This document shows, one piece after another, positions 49,825 through 62,836 of a stretch of DNA of 64,000 nucleotides. The stretch is from Moringa oleifera (taxonomy: Eukaryota; Streptophyta; Magnoliopsida; Brassicales; Moringaceae): NCBI GenBank assembly GCA_021397835.1, contig JAJFZO010000433.1, positions 1,674,001 to 1,738,000 on the forward strand, read 5' to 3'. Numbering within the stretch: the first letter of the stretch is position 1; every line of letters begins with the position of its first letter. Made by a program: the position numbers and the translations under genes. A model generated the notes under the pieces. The model was given only the letters and a program-made list of their open reading frames with translations, had not been told where the DNA came from and made no database searches.

Positions 49825-50485
49825 TTAATGAAAATAGATTATCTAAAATGTCGTATAAATTTATTTGCAACATTGGATGAGCTTTTGTTGGAGAGAAGAA
49901 AATAGAAAAGAAAGTTAGGGGAATAAGTATTTGCTTCTTCTGTTTTTTTTTTATCTTAAATAATATTTTAACTTCTTTACCCCAACAAGTTATACCCACA
50001 ATAGGATAGTAAAAAATGTGATTAAGGTGCGTGTAATATTGTAAAGATATCGTATAAGTTTATCTCGTTTCACGTAATATTTGTTGAGGTGCATGTAAAG
50101 TTAGATCGATGGTATTTTTTTATCTTTGGATTTACATGTAATATTCATAATACGTGACTTTATCAATAGATATTAAGCTCAGTAATATGATTTCATATAT
50201 ATTTTAATAATAAGCTACAAAAAAAAACTAATATATAAGTGATATGGACTAAATGCGTGGAAGTTCATGACTCTTTTATATTATTTACAATAAACTGATA
50301 ACATAATTGGGTATATAAAAAGAAAGATGAGGTTATGATCTCTTTTTACTTTTGAAAGACCAATCAATCACTGATGATGGTTACTATAGATTCAAGTAAA
50401 GTTTCTGATCTCATCTTATATCCTTTATAATTTATATGATCCAAGTATATGAATGTGTTATTTGAAATTTATTTTTAGTTTTCTT

Positions 50486-51407
50486 ACAGCAGAGATCTAA
50501 TATGTTCATGTTAATTGAAAACCTTAAGATTTCCTTTAATTGGTACCAGAGGAAGATTTTTGATTCGTGATGAATGCTATTTGATTGTTGTGATGAATTT
50601 TTTTTAAAAAAAATTTGTATTTCACAACTTTATTCTACTGTTCATCTTTTGATTTTAATTGTAAATTTGTTTTGGGCGAAAAAATCAATATATTGGAATT
50701 CATACACTATTAAAGAAAAGTGAAAAACTCATATTAGAACATGGAACTCATTGGGTATCAGTGGACACATTGCTTAGTAATGCGTTGATATACTTTGCAC
50801 ATTCAGTATCAATGTAGTATGTGCTATGGAACAATGTTGCATCTGTGGTACAGTGTTGGTACCAACATTGTATGTTGGGTGTGTTGGCTAGTAGCACGCG
50901 AGGCTCATCAGCATGTTGGGCAATGTGCCTTACTGCAAACAGTGTTGGGCACTCTTTTATCACTAGTGGGAAATGATGAGTGTTGGGCATCCCAACATTG
51001 CTGGGACCACCTCCCCACATGTACACAAAAAAAAAAAAAAGTTAACGTAGGGCATCTAACACCAATGTTGGACACTCTACCCAGCAGTAAGGTAGGCCCA
51101 TTGGTTAAGGTCCATGCAGTTAAGACATATTATTTTTTTAAAATCAATTAATAAGTCTTAATAATGAGTATAAAGGGATCCAAATTATGGTTACTCTTTA
51201 AAATATATTTATTTACATAAAATTGCATTAAAGTGAAGTAAAATAATCATCTAAGTGATAATTATTAGGTACAATTTAGTGCATTTTGTGTAAATGAGAT
51301 TATATATCTAGACTAAAAATAATGAGTCCAAAAGAAGATCATTTTTATACTATATATATATTGTAGCTTATTTGAGGTAAAATTTTGTTGTCATGCATGT
51401 AATATAT
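50486..51407. mobile_element. Insertion with CACTA-like end and subterminal TGTTGGGCA repeats
   Basis: About 920 bp with no counterpart in unit A (expected near 33500). CACTATTAAAGAAAAG at 50705 resembles the CACTACAAGAAAA ends of En/Spm elements. Between about 50850 and 51080, TGTTGG occurs at least six times, several as TGTTGGGCA, plus inverted CCCAACATTG copies, as in subterminal repeats of CACTA elements. No opposite end or transposase is visible. ATTGGTACCAGAGG near 50539 resembles a tRNA-Met primer-binding site, so part may instead be leader sequence of the Copia element downstream. Confidence 0.35.
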
Positions 51408-51689
51408 CAGTCCAATGAAAGGTATATTATGTGATTAATTAAAATGATTTTAAGTTATGTTTAAAGAGTTCCTCCAATGACTTATATTTCAATCCAAAAA
51501 TTAAATCTAATATGGTATTTAGTATCTTGTTATGGGCCTATATATGTGAGATATACTTGCATTTATGAGAATTAATTGCTTAAATATATGCATGTTTAGT
51601 TTATCATGTGAGTTTTTGTTCTTTATATTGTATAATGATTTATATATCTACCAACATCAATAGTATTCTAATGCTTAACAACACTAATT

Positions 51690-54240
51690 TCAAGTCATGA
51701 AAAGAACACGTAATGATTATGTTAGGTTGCATAGATCTGGTATGCATTTAAAGAGGATCATCTCATGCCTCTAACTAATGAAAGTACTATTGAGTAGAAG
51801 GTTGCATTTAAGAAATGGAACAATCCAACCACATGTGTCTTAGAATCATGAACTGTCTATCTAGAATCCATCAGTGACTTAAACATTGAGGTGGAAGATG
51901 TCAAATCTTTTCTTAAACAGATTATAAACTGATTCATTACCAATGAAGAGATCGAGACAACTATTATTTTAACCAAGCTTGTCTTTATATGGTATAAAGA
52001 AAAAGGGAAATATTAGAGAGTATATCATGGAGATGTTCAATCTAGTTGAAAGACTTAAGGCACTAAAGTTGGAGATGTTTGAAAGCATCTTTGTGCACTT
52101 GGTCTTGATATGTCTCTCCACATAATTCACTCCATGTAAGATAAGTTATAATAGTCAAAAAGAGAAGTGGACTTTCAATGAGCTTATTACTTAATGTGAG
52201 CAAGAAGAAGAGAGATTAAGGCATGAAACAATTGAAAGTGCTCATTTGCCATACACCTCTTAGAACTTGAGCAGAAAGAGCAAAAATACCAAGGGTAAGG
52301 GCAAGAAAACTATAAAACCTGGGGCTTCAAGCCATAAGAAACAACAAAAATAAGATAAGAAGTTTGCTTGTTTCTTCTATAAGAAAACTGGCTATATAAA
52401 GAAGGAGTGCCCTAAGTACGCCAAATAGCATGTTAAGAAATGTTTGTCTCAAGACCCAGTAGCTAACTGATGGTAAAAGATATATCTATATAAAAAATGA
52501 CGAAAAAGCTAAGGTTGAAGCTGTTAGTATGTTTAAGGTCAATTTAAGAGTGCACATATTTTTGGATTTAGAGAATACTTTTGTTGTACTGTCTTTTCGA
52601 TAAAATTTGATTTTTATTTCATATTTTGATAAATCTGGTTATCATTGTTCTATTGGAAATGAAAATTTTAGTTTTTTAAAAATTTAATTTTAATTGCCAC
52701 TGGTTCCTTAATTGATTAGCAATGCAAATTAAACACCATAACTTTCAATGACAACGAAATAATGCACATAAGTTTGGCGGAAGACAAAAATTGACAAATT
52801 AGAGTTGCTTCGTGTTACGGCACAAGCCCCAAGGTCATATATTTAAACACTACCTAAAAAGGTTAATGTCACAAGGAATTCTTGAATCCCTTAATATGTC
52901 AAATCTTGAGATTTTTGCATGAAATACATTAAAGAAAAAACTGTTTAAAAGAGGAATAAATGTGCAAATAAGTATAGTGATATCTTGAAACTAATACACA
53001 TATATATTTGTGGTTCTTTCCCTAAGATTTCTTAAAATAATCAAACATATTTTATTAACTTCATAGATAAACTATTCACATTATGGTCATTTGTATCTTA
53101 TTTATAAGGAATCGCAATCTTTGGACATGTTCAAATTCTTTAAAGTCAAAGTTAAAAATTAATTAGGCGAGAAGATTAAGACTGTGAAATCTAACCTTGG
53201 TGATGTGCACTACGATAGATATGATGAGTCAAGAAAACAACATCTTAAGCCTTTTATTAAATATCTTGCTGAATGCAGAATAGCCTTTTAATATATCATG
53301 TTTGGTAAACTGCATCATAATGGTGTAGCTGAGCAATGAAATCGAACCTTAAAAGATATGGTTAGAAGTACGATAAGTTTTACTTCCTTACCATAGCCAT
53401 TATGAGATGAAGTAATAAAAATTGTATTAATAGAGTACCTAATAAAGCAGTCGCCAAGATCACTTTTGAATTATGAACAAGTAAAGGATTGAGCATCAGG
53501 TATTTACACGTTTGGGGATATCTAGCTAAAGCTAGGCCATGTAGGCCTAAATGAAATGAAGTTAGACTTAAGAACTGTCGGTTGCTATTTTGTAGCCTAT
53601 TCTAAAAGATCCAGAGGTTTTAAGTTTTATGACCCCTCAAACAAGTCCTTTTTCAAGATAGACAATACCAAGTTCATTGAGAATTATGAAAGCACTGATG
53701 TGAAAAATATAGTCTTTGAAGAGGGAAGTGTTGGTGATCTGACCTTAATTACTACTGCTGTAAATGATAATGAAAAGGCATTTATTCCTAACACTATTAA
53801 AGTTGCAAATCTAAATAATGTAATAACCTAAGACATTCCTATGATACCTTCAACATAAATTAAGGGACCATCCACTCAAGTTGAGGTACCGCCTCTTATG
53901 ATAGAATAAGTACCTTAGCATCTCAAACTAAACTGTCATTAAAGATATCCATTAGAGAAAGGAGATTAGTAATTTTAGATGATTGTGTTATTTATCTCTA
54001 GGAGCATGAATTTCATATAAGATTAGAAAATGATCCTTCATCTTTTCATCAAGTCTAAACATACCCTAATTCAAAAAAGTGGGTTAAAGTCATGAAGGAA
54101 GGAATAAAGTCTATGAAAGACAATGACGTATAGGTCTTACAGAATTGTTTAAAAGAAAAAAAAACTTATTGGTGTTGAATGAGTTTTCAAAACAAAACAA
54201 GATTCAAAAGTTAGGTGAAATAATGGGGTGTCCTTATCAT
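51690..54240 (+). mobile_element. Degenerate Ty1/Copia gag-pol remnant, copy B
   Basis: Copy of the remnant at 33780-36040, extending further. Recognisable parts: gag with SYNSQKEKWTFNELIT and EQEEERLRHE (about 52140-52230), zinc knuckle CFFYKKTGYIKKECPKY (about 52366-52420; one Cys and the His are lost), pre-integrase and integrase pieces (52600-53550), an intact 91-codon stretch at 53556-53831, and the start of reverse transcriptase with KWVKVMKEGIKSMKDNDV near 54080-54130. Many stops are present, so the element is dead. Confidence 0.8.
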
Positions 54241-57139
54241 TAGAAGGAAATAATGTGTAGCTCTACATACATTAATAAAAAGTTAGGTGAAATAATGATT
54301 TAGATGTGTAATACCTTCACAGCGAAATATGAATATATGCTCTTTGTTCATGATCTCTTGCTGAACTTCCATTTGTTAAAGTGAGAAAGTGCAATTGGTT
54401 TAATGCACTTAGCTTGCCACTTTCTAATTGTGACATTATCTTAAATATCCATATGTATCTGAAAAAAACATTTATTAAAAATTTATTTGTAAATAAAATT
54501 AAATTCAATTAAAAATATAAAATACAATTGAATGAAAATATATTTATCAATAATAACCAATTGAATCCACATTGATTTAGCGAATGTGCCTAACAAAAAT
54601 GCGATCTTGAATGGCATGCTTTCATTGTGTCAATGAATGGTGGTACATCAATAGTCTTTAAAGGTATTGGTGATCGATATTCCACCACGTACAATTGCTA
54701 GTTTGAAATTTCGAACCTCTCATATAATCTACATATAAAAACATAAAAAGTATGAAGTAACCAACTAACACCATCATCAAGCTATTTAAATTCATGTTTT
54801 GACCAATTTAGGCCATCTCTAACGAAGATGATAAAATACTAAATTGATGTTTAAAATGTAGTAAAATTATTTCTAACGAAACCACAAAAGTGAATCGATA
54901 ATTTGGTGCATCACTATAATTACATTAAATGTACGTTTTTTATTTAAAAAATCATATAATTACTTTTTAAAGTTTTTAAATTAAATATATTTGTGATGAA
55001 TAACTTAATAAATATATCATATTATTAAGAAAATATTACATCATTGAGAATATTTTATCAATATCTTTAAAATAATATCAATATTCAATATATAATTTTA
55101 TTATATATAAATTATTAATAATTATTATTTATTTAATTAATAATAATATTATACATAATATCAAAATTATTATTTAAAATACATTAAAAATTATAATAAT
55201 TTATAATTTATGATATAATTTAAATTTTGAATAAATATAATAAAAATAAAATTTATTTCAATTAAAAGTATAGTATAATAAACATAATAATACTTTAACG
55301 ATTATAATATAAACTCAAATTATAACATTGATTAAAATTAAAACACTCAAATAATAATAAACTAATCCTAAAACTATTTAAAATGTAAAAAAGTTATCGC
55401 ACTTTCTCTTACACTATTAAAATATTGATCAAAATATTGAATTAGTTATTTAATTTAATATCAATTTAAATTGTATATTTCAGATTACTTCATGAAAAGT
55501 CATTATATATTATCATAAAAATATCAACTCACGAGAATAATCAAATAAAAATTATATAAAAATATAATGATAAAATTAAGTTAATAAATTATTAATTTTA
55601 AAAAATACTAAAAATATATAATTTATTATATAATTTTAATTTATTTAAAATTATATTTATTATATTTATTATTTTATATAAATTAATTAATATTATAAAT
55701 ATTTTTATTAATCATTATTATTTATATTATTTTATATTATTAAAATAACATTTATAACATTAATTGAATATAAATAAGTTAAAATAAAAATATTTATTAA
55801 AATATTTTAAAAAAATTATTTTAATATTAAAATAATATTAAATTTAATGTATAAAATTGAAAATGAACTTTGTCCCTATCAGGTAAGAATACACATTTCA
55901 TTCTAGCGGTTGTGCGTGACCTCACTGAGTACCAATTAATGCATAATCCCTCCACCAAATGTCTCGTGCAAAATCCATCTCAATGAAATGAAATACCTGG
56001 AGCAGCTTTGCTAAGACCTCCTAAGCCTATGGCCACCATCATTTGTGCTATGCCTTATGAATTAGCTGAAACACCTTCACGTATTTTAATAATTTCAATA
56101 ATTGTTGAACAAATCGTGATTATTTGAGCAAGAGGGGTGAAAAAAACAAGTATGGCAAGCTTCTCTAAAAAGAATGAAAAAAAGATGGAGAGAGAAGACT
56201 GAAAATTTCATAAATGTGGATGTCTTTATAAGTATGTTTTAGCTTAAAAATTAAAAAAAAAAAGCCAAAAACAATAAATTTAATAAATGTGGATATTTTT
56301 GCAAATGGTCATTTTTTTAAGAAAAGAAAACTTTGTCCAATCATTTATAGGTGTTAATACTCAAAATCCCTAACTAAGATTTAATTAGGTCTTGCAAAGT
56401 TTCATTTGTTTCACTCTAGCGGTAAGATTTTGCCTCATTAAGATATGTGCCTCAAAAATCACTTTACAAAGATAAAAATGTGTTTGAATTCATATTGTAA
56501 TTTAGTCATGAATTTATTACCATTGTAACATTATGATCTGAGTATAACATGACCTCTGAAGTTGTAGATACATCTCATGATAAATATCAAATGTTGATAA
56601 TTAAAATTACTGATAAATCGCATTGAAGTTTTATAAAACATTATTTATTTTTATCATAATTATAATTATATAATTTTATTTTGATAAAAATTATAATTTT
56701 AAAATTTTTGTAAAACTAAAAAAAAAAATAGTGCAACAATTAGTTTGATTTTGGATGGATCATTTGTCTTGCACGTGATGATGGTGAAGTGACTCTGCCA
56801 ACTAATATATCCCATACAAGAACTTAAACACCCACCTCATACCAAACTACAAATATGATATTATAAATCAAATGGGTGGCTATGCACCTTTCTTTTTCTC
56901 TGTTCCATTTTTGCTTCGGCACAAGAGAAAATTATGCAAAGATTTGTCTGTACATGAACAGATTTTACGCCCTAGAAAAAGACATAGAAACTAGAAAAAA
57001 CCAGACCAGAGATCACACATCATTTTCACCCCAAGGTAAAGCTTCCTATTTAGGTGAAAAATCAATTATATACACCAATCACATACCAACAACATTAAAA
57101 AATCTCACATTACCTATACCATTTTCTTTATTTCTCTTA
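54241..57139. other. Gene-free AT-rich 3' flank of ESL-6
   Basis: No supportable gene. The stretch 54031-55680 has no counterpart in unit A. From about 55680 the sequence pairs with 36041-37507. The rest of the Copia element (reverse transcriptase, RNase H, LTR) is not recognisable here. Confidence 0.5.
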
Positions 57140-60100
57140 TTAGTGAAGACGAGTAAGTGATGTTTGTATGTCTTCTAGGGTTCGCCCTTTCGTCTCTGGC
57201 ACCAATGTCCAAACAAATATGACTGTTCCGGCCAATACACTCGTGAAAATGAAAAACGTCCCTGCAATAAGAATTATAAGGCTATTGATTTTAAGAGATT
57301 AATCATTTTTAAAATACATTGAAATTTTTATTTTTTAAAAAATAACAACTTTTTGTTTCTTATTTTTAATTTTTTAAAGCTAAAATCATTTCTAAATGGG
57401 CCCGTTTGAGAGAGAGAGAGAGAGAGAGAGAGAGGGACCTGATGGGCTCCATTGAAGCATAAAATTGAAGGTGTATGTGATCACCCAACTGGTTGTCCAA
57501 TTTGTCAAGTTCACCAAGCTCCCAGCAACAACCTTGACATTGGGAGGGAATATCTACAATTTGAAGCCATTAAATGTTTTAGTACAAGTCTGCAAATTTT
57601 TGATATCATATGGTATGATTAAATCAGAGTAAGATTACCTCAGACATTATGATCCATGGCAATCCTCCCAAGCCTACTGCAAAGAACATAATATTTCCCT
57701 GGTTGCATTGTCCAATTCGCATAAATTAATTCAGTAAGATTCACGTTCCAAAAGGAAAAAGAACACGCACATGCCTCTAACTGAAAATTTAAAGTTCACG
57801 ATCCAATTATGAACAGATAGACTTAATCTGATTTAATTATTAAATCAATTAAGCTAATAGTTATTGGACCAAACTACAAATAGATTAACTCAAACATTTA
57901 ATCTGACCTAATCATTATATCAATTAAGCTAAAAATTTATTGGGCCAACCTCCTAATGGGCTAGCCCACAAGTCTACTTACATAATATGCAGGCATTCTA
58001 AAAGAAGAAATTGGCCGAAGTGATTAGCTTATGAAGATTCTGGTTTAGCACTTGATCATCTTGAAGAACAAGAAAAAAGAAAAAGTTTACAAGTAGATTG
58101 AATTACCATTGTCCCGATAAAGGTTGCGACAGGCGTAATGTCCTTGAATTGCTCAAAATCCTGCTTATAAGAACACAGGTGTGAAGCTTCAAGTGTAAAA
58201 CAAAATAATACAATTGATAGCAAACAGAACCACAAAAGAAGAAGGTACCCAACCTTAAACGAAAACGATAACCCGAGAAGGGCACAACTCAAGCACATCC
58301 CGGAAGCAGAAACCTGAAAACAATGTCAGAATTTTATTTATCCTTCTCATTAACCAATTGAAATCCTTCTACTCTTACCATAAGTAATGGTCGTCGTCCC
58401 CATTTATCCACTAAAAATAGACCAAATATTGCTTTCGGTATCTGCAAGACATATTTAATGCGATTCAGTTATTAAACAAAACAGACTAAAAATTCATCGG
58501 ATTTGACCATAAATAAACCGGCCCAGTATAAGGGTTATATACCGTGACAAGGGCTACTATTGTTGTCCCAACAGCGATCGGAAAATCTGTCGCAAACCAG
58601 AGTTGTATTCCGTCGTTATATCCTCGATGAGGAAAGGCATATGGGAGAAACTACACTGAGAGGAGATGGTACTTACTGGCTGCTTCGAATATGTTGCTAA
58701 GATAATACGTAACTCCAGAGACCCCTGACAGCTGCTGTAGAAGCATTAGTCCTATTCCAACCTACAAAAGAAATCCATAGACGGAGTTGGCACAATGAAT
58801 ATGTAATTTCTTTTTGTTTTCTCTTCTTAATTGTATTTTCTTTGAAGGCCTACGGTGACTGCATGGGCATATCGTCTCTGGAACAAGCTCAGAATTCCAA
58901 CTTTCGAATCCTGCTCCAGCATTTCCGTTGTATCCTACAAAGACAGAAAGCAAGTAACATATCCTGTAAACGCATCAGAAAACTAATTAATTACAGCTTT
59001 TGGTTTAATTTGATGAAATTTGTTAAATTTGTTAGTACTCTGATATCAGCTGCTTCCTCAGAGATATCGGCATTTTTCCCTCTCAGGCACTGAAGAGCAG
59101 CTTCAAATTCTTTCTCCCGATTATGTTTTACCTGTAGGTAAATTACAGATGAATATTATAAACACAATAGAGACCAGAAATCAGATGAACAGAAAATCTT
59201 GTTTCGTTCCAGCAGAATCGATCTGAAATAGACTGACCAGCCATCTAGGAGACTCAGGAATGAAGAACAAACCGATCAGTTGCAGCATACAAGGCACAAG
59301 ACCTGAACACATAGATTACTGTTGAAATACTGATAGAGTAAAAAGTCAGTAAAATTAATTAGAAGAGCGAAAGATTATTTACTGGTTATTGCCAAAGTGC
59401 GCCAGTCAACAAAATTTCCAATGATGTATAGGACTGCACCTCCGCAATTTTGCAGAAGCTGTAAGATAAAAGTAATATCGTTAGTATCACAGTCATCTTC
59501 CAATTTATCTAAAAAGGTTACGTTGACTACCTGATTGGAAAATATAAATCTTCCTCGAATATTCTTAGGTGTTATTTCTGCAATATATATGGGTACCTGT
59601 TAATAAAAAATAATTCAGGTCAATGGCTATAGGGGAACAATTTGTTCAAACATGAAAAGCAAAAGACTCAGAAAATTACCGCGTAACTGACGAACCCAAC
59701 TCCGACTCCTAAAGAAAGTCTTCCGATATACAGCCACCAAACACTCTTTCAACAAGGATTAACTATTTGTTAATTTAACGACTCTAATTAATTCTCTGAT
59801 TGACCAAAAAAAGTTTAAAGCTTGGTCAGAGCAAAGGTGACAAGAAAAATATGGAGAACGATTTTCCTGGTGGGGAAGCAAAATAGAAAATAATTATGAG
59901 GAGCAAAGAAAATAAGGAAGAGTGGCAAAGAACCTTAGCCAATGCTATTGCAAGCCACCCCATGGTGCAAAATATCTGAGAGCAAGCCATAGACTGTTTC
60001 GAAAGATTAACAATTAATTACCCAAACAGAGTTGATTAACAGAGTAATTACCTGAAAAATAACAGTTAATTAAACAAAAATTGATAGATTCATTGACATG

Positions 60101-60712
60101 TAAAACAGAATCACTTTACATGTTTCGGACCCACGAGAGCTGTTATCTTTCCGCTAAATATTGCCCCTATCATTCCTCCAAAGGTCAAGAGTGAACCAAA
60201 CATAGAGTACTGCAAATCAAAACAGAATAACTTGTAATTATACATTTGAAGAAATTAATTCCAAGACATGAAGCCAAAAGCACTCTTACATCTGCTACAG
60301 ACAGGCCCAAGTCTTCCATGATTCCAAACATGCCAGCTGATGAATAACCGATCTGCAAATTAAGCAAAATCACAGATGGTGATGTTGTTGTTTTTTTTTT
60401 TTTCCCATCTAGTTTATCTCTTTTGAGTCGTTTTTACATTAGAATCTCTTACAGCTTCAAAACTACTAGGATTTACTGGTTTCTGGATCACTCAGAAAAC
60501 TCAGGAACCTGAGTTCTAAGTTTATTTAGTATGAGAAGCTAATTTCAGAAGGATAGTTGTTGTATTCTTACAGCACAGCCGAAGCCGAAGGAGCCGCAGA
60601 CGGCAACGAAGGTGCTGAAGAGAACAGCGATGGTAATAGAGGAGAAAGGCTTTGCTTCATTTATGAGAGAATCTATAAGTGGAACTCCTTCTTCCAAGCT
60701 TTCTTGCACCAT
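57140..60712 (-). CDS. ERD6-like: ERD6-like monosaccharide transporter ESL-6 (intact frame, altered loop 2-3)
   Basis: Exons: 60712-60572, 60352-60290, 60209-60120, 59993-59934, 59745-59680, 59596-59531, 59458-59383, 59302-59238, 59131-59039, 58934-58854, 58761-58677, 58586-58543, 58441-58379, 58313-58254, 58160-58107, 57698-57639, 57553-57439, 57261-57140. All are GT-AG and open, 467 aa. Canonical: PESPRWL 203-209, QQLSG 276-280, WGRRP in loop 8-9, [11 protein letters not shown] from 449. Unusual: loop 2-3 reads GPKH instead of GRRH (95-98), and the next helix begins SMACSQ instead of TMWLSQ/TLWLSE (99-104). Exon 5 reads SVWWLYIGR instead of [15 protein letters not shown] (8-13) fits an acidic di-leucine sorting motif. 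It is closer to ESL-1 than to ESL-2/4 in its tail motif. An active transporter is likely but less certain than for ESL-1, -2 and -4. Confidence 0.9.
57412..57435. repeat. (GA)n tract in ESL-6 intron 17
   Basis: An uninterrupted AG run just inside the intron, adjacent to the exon 17 donor (57437-57438). ESL-5 has a shorter, interrupted version at about 37787-37810. Confidence 0.8.
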
Positions 60713-60791
60713 TTTTTCTTATCTTCTTTGATACAAAGGAGGAATAAAAAAGAGAAAGTGCAGCAAACTGGGTTTTGCCTGCTGGGCTATG

Positions 60792-60802
60792 TTTTTTTAT
60801 AG
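60792..60802 (-). promoter_or_regulatory. TATA box of ESL-6
   Basis: CTATAAAAAAA on the minus strand, about 85 bp before the ATG. A good match to the plant TATA consensus. Confidence 0.6.
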
Positions 60803-62836
60803 TAAGTTGGTGGACGAGTCGACTTGCTATTTGGCGCGTGTTTGTTTTCAAAGAAAATGAAAGGCCAACGAATAACAGCTACGGGATGAGTACTATACAT
60901 CAAACATGAGTACTAACTACCTCTTTTATTTTTTCTTTTGGTAATTACTGAGCTTTGGGGGCAATTCGGATTGATGATCCCGTGTCGATTTAGCAAAATG
61001 ATTCGGATATGATTAGATTATTAAACGAGTCAAATAAATAATTTAAATATAAGTTATTTCTTAAACAATTAACATGATGCAATACATTACATTTAAAAAA
61101 TTATATTTATTTCATGAGAGTGATTTCACATATTTAATTTATTTAATCCTTTTAATTTATTAAGTTATATAATTTATTGATTTTAAATAACATTAATATT
61201 AATTTAAATAATATATAAAATATTAAATATTAAAAAATAAATACCATTTAAAACCTAAATTTTATCCTCATACTTAATCAAATCTTAAATTTTAAAATAT
61301 ATCCAAGTAATTTTTAATTTATTAATTTTATCTAAATTAAACCTTGATTTAAAATGATCATAATGAATTAATAATTTTTTTATTGTTAAAAATAACTAAA
61401 AACTACTCAAATAGATTTTATACTTTATTTTAATTTTATTCCTCAAATTTGAAATTTTTTAACTAATTAGCTATTTTTATAAATTTTTTAAATTTTTAAT
61501 AATATATTTTTTAAGAAAAATATTTTTAGTACTTAAAAATTTTTGAACTTTTTTATAATGATAACTTAAATATTTTATTACACATATGAAAAATTGTAAG
61601 TCAAAATTTATTGTAAGATATTTCTAATTTAAATATTTTTAATATTTAAATTTTTTAATAGGATTCAATTTGATAAAATTGAAATGCTAAGGTTTGAATT
61701 TATAATTATATAATATTTAACATATATTGAAATGATGTAATTTTTTTATCGAGTTAAATACATCGTAAATAAATTTATGAGTAAACCAATGATGTAAAAT
61801 TTTTTATCATATTTTAAATAGATCAACCCGATTATGATTTAAACCTAATTATCAAACCTCAAATTATGTTATTTCGTATTAAGTTCATGTCGTATTAAAA
61901 ATTCGAATAGAAAATTGTCATTCTATCTAAAAAAATCACCACAAAAATACTATAATGTTTATAAACCTTAATAAAAAGTCAGTTGGGGATATATACAAAT
62001 TTACAATAAATAACACCAATTTGTTATTTGTAGCATAAAAAAATTAATTAACACAAAGTTTTGATCTTTATTAAATATTAAATTTTTATTGGACAAAAAA
62101 TAAAACAATTGAGACATGAATTGAGTGAAAAGACCGGAAAGAAACAATGGACCATCCAATGTTGGATGGAGTAACTGGATGGGACATAGGGATATATGAC
62201 ATCCTGTGGCATAACATAACCATAGGCTTGGAGATGGACTCGAATTTAAATTTGATTAAATTATATATTCGAGTTTATTTTAAATTAATTTTAATATTTA
62301 AATTTATTATATATTTATATATAATTATTTATATTATTTAAATTTAATATTTATTAATAAAATTTAAAATCAAGTGATCTTTTACTAATATAACAACATA
62401 ATAAAACTTCAAAAATATCTAATTATAAAACACAATAATAAAATAACATAATAAAACTTTAAAAATGTTTAAAGATAAAACTTAATAATAATAATGTTTT
62501 AATCAAATAATCTTTTACTAATAAACAACATTAACAAAACTTCAAAAGCATATAATTTTCTACTAATAACACTAAAAAATATTACAATTTAATAATAATT
62601 CAAGAATAATCAAATTCAAATTAAATGTTTAACAAATCAATACAACTTAGTATAATGTTTGGAAAGACACATTATCAGTGAACACTTTTTTCTACTGCAT
62701 ATAAAAAACTAAAATCTGTAATGAAATAAGATCTTGAGGAAAAAATGATAATAATATAAAAACTTGACAAAACTTAAATAAAAATTAATTAAAACATTAA
62801 ATTAAATTAATTATTATTTTCAATACTTACCCATAA
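60803..62836. other. Gene-free AT-rich region upstream of ESL-6
   Basis: Very AT-rich, with no gene, RNA or clear element end recognised. It lies between the ESL-6 promoter and the hAT pseudogene, and may include the 3' untranslated end of that element. Confidence 0.5.

Larger units (their letters stand above)
41043..58403. repeat. Tandem segmental duplication, unit B
   Basis: Partner of 24460-38768, about 17.3 kb. It is longer than unit A mainly because of a TIR insertion (48968-49824), a CACTA-like block (about 50486-51407) and 1.65 kb retained at 54031-55680. Homology to unit A ends inside exon 13 of ESL-6 simply because unit A is truncated there; ESL-6 itself continues to 60712. Confidence 0.85.

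Noticed and set aside
50795..51151. 118-codon open frame rich in Cys, His and Trp
   Set aside because: Its composition comes from the TGTTGGGCA-type repeats read in one frame; no known domain, and unit A lacks the sequence.
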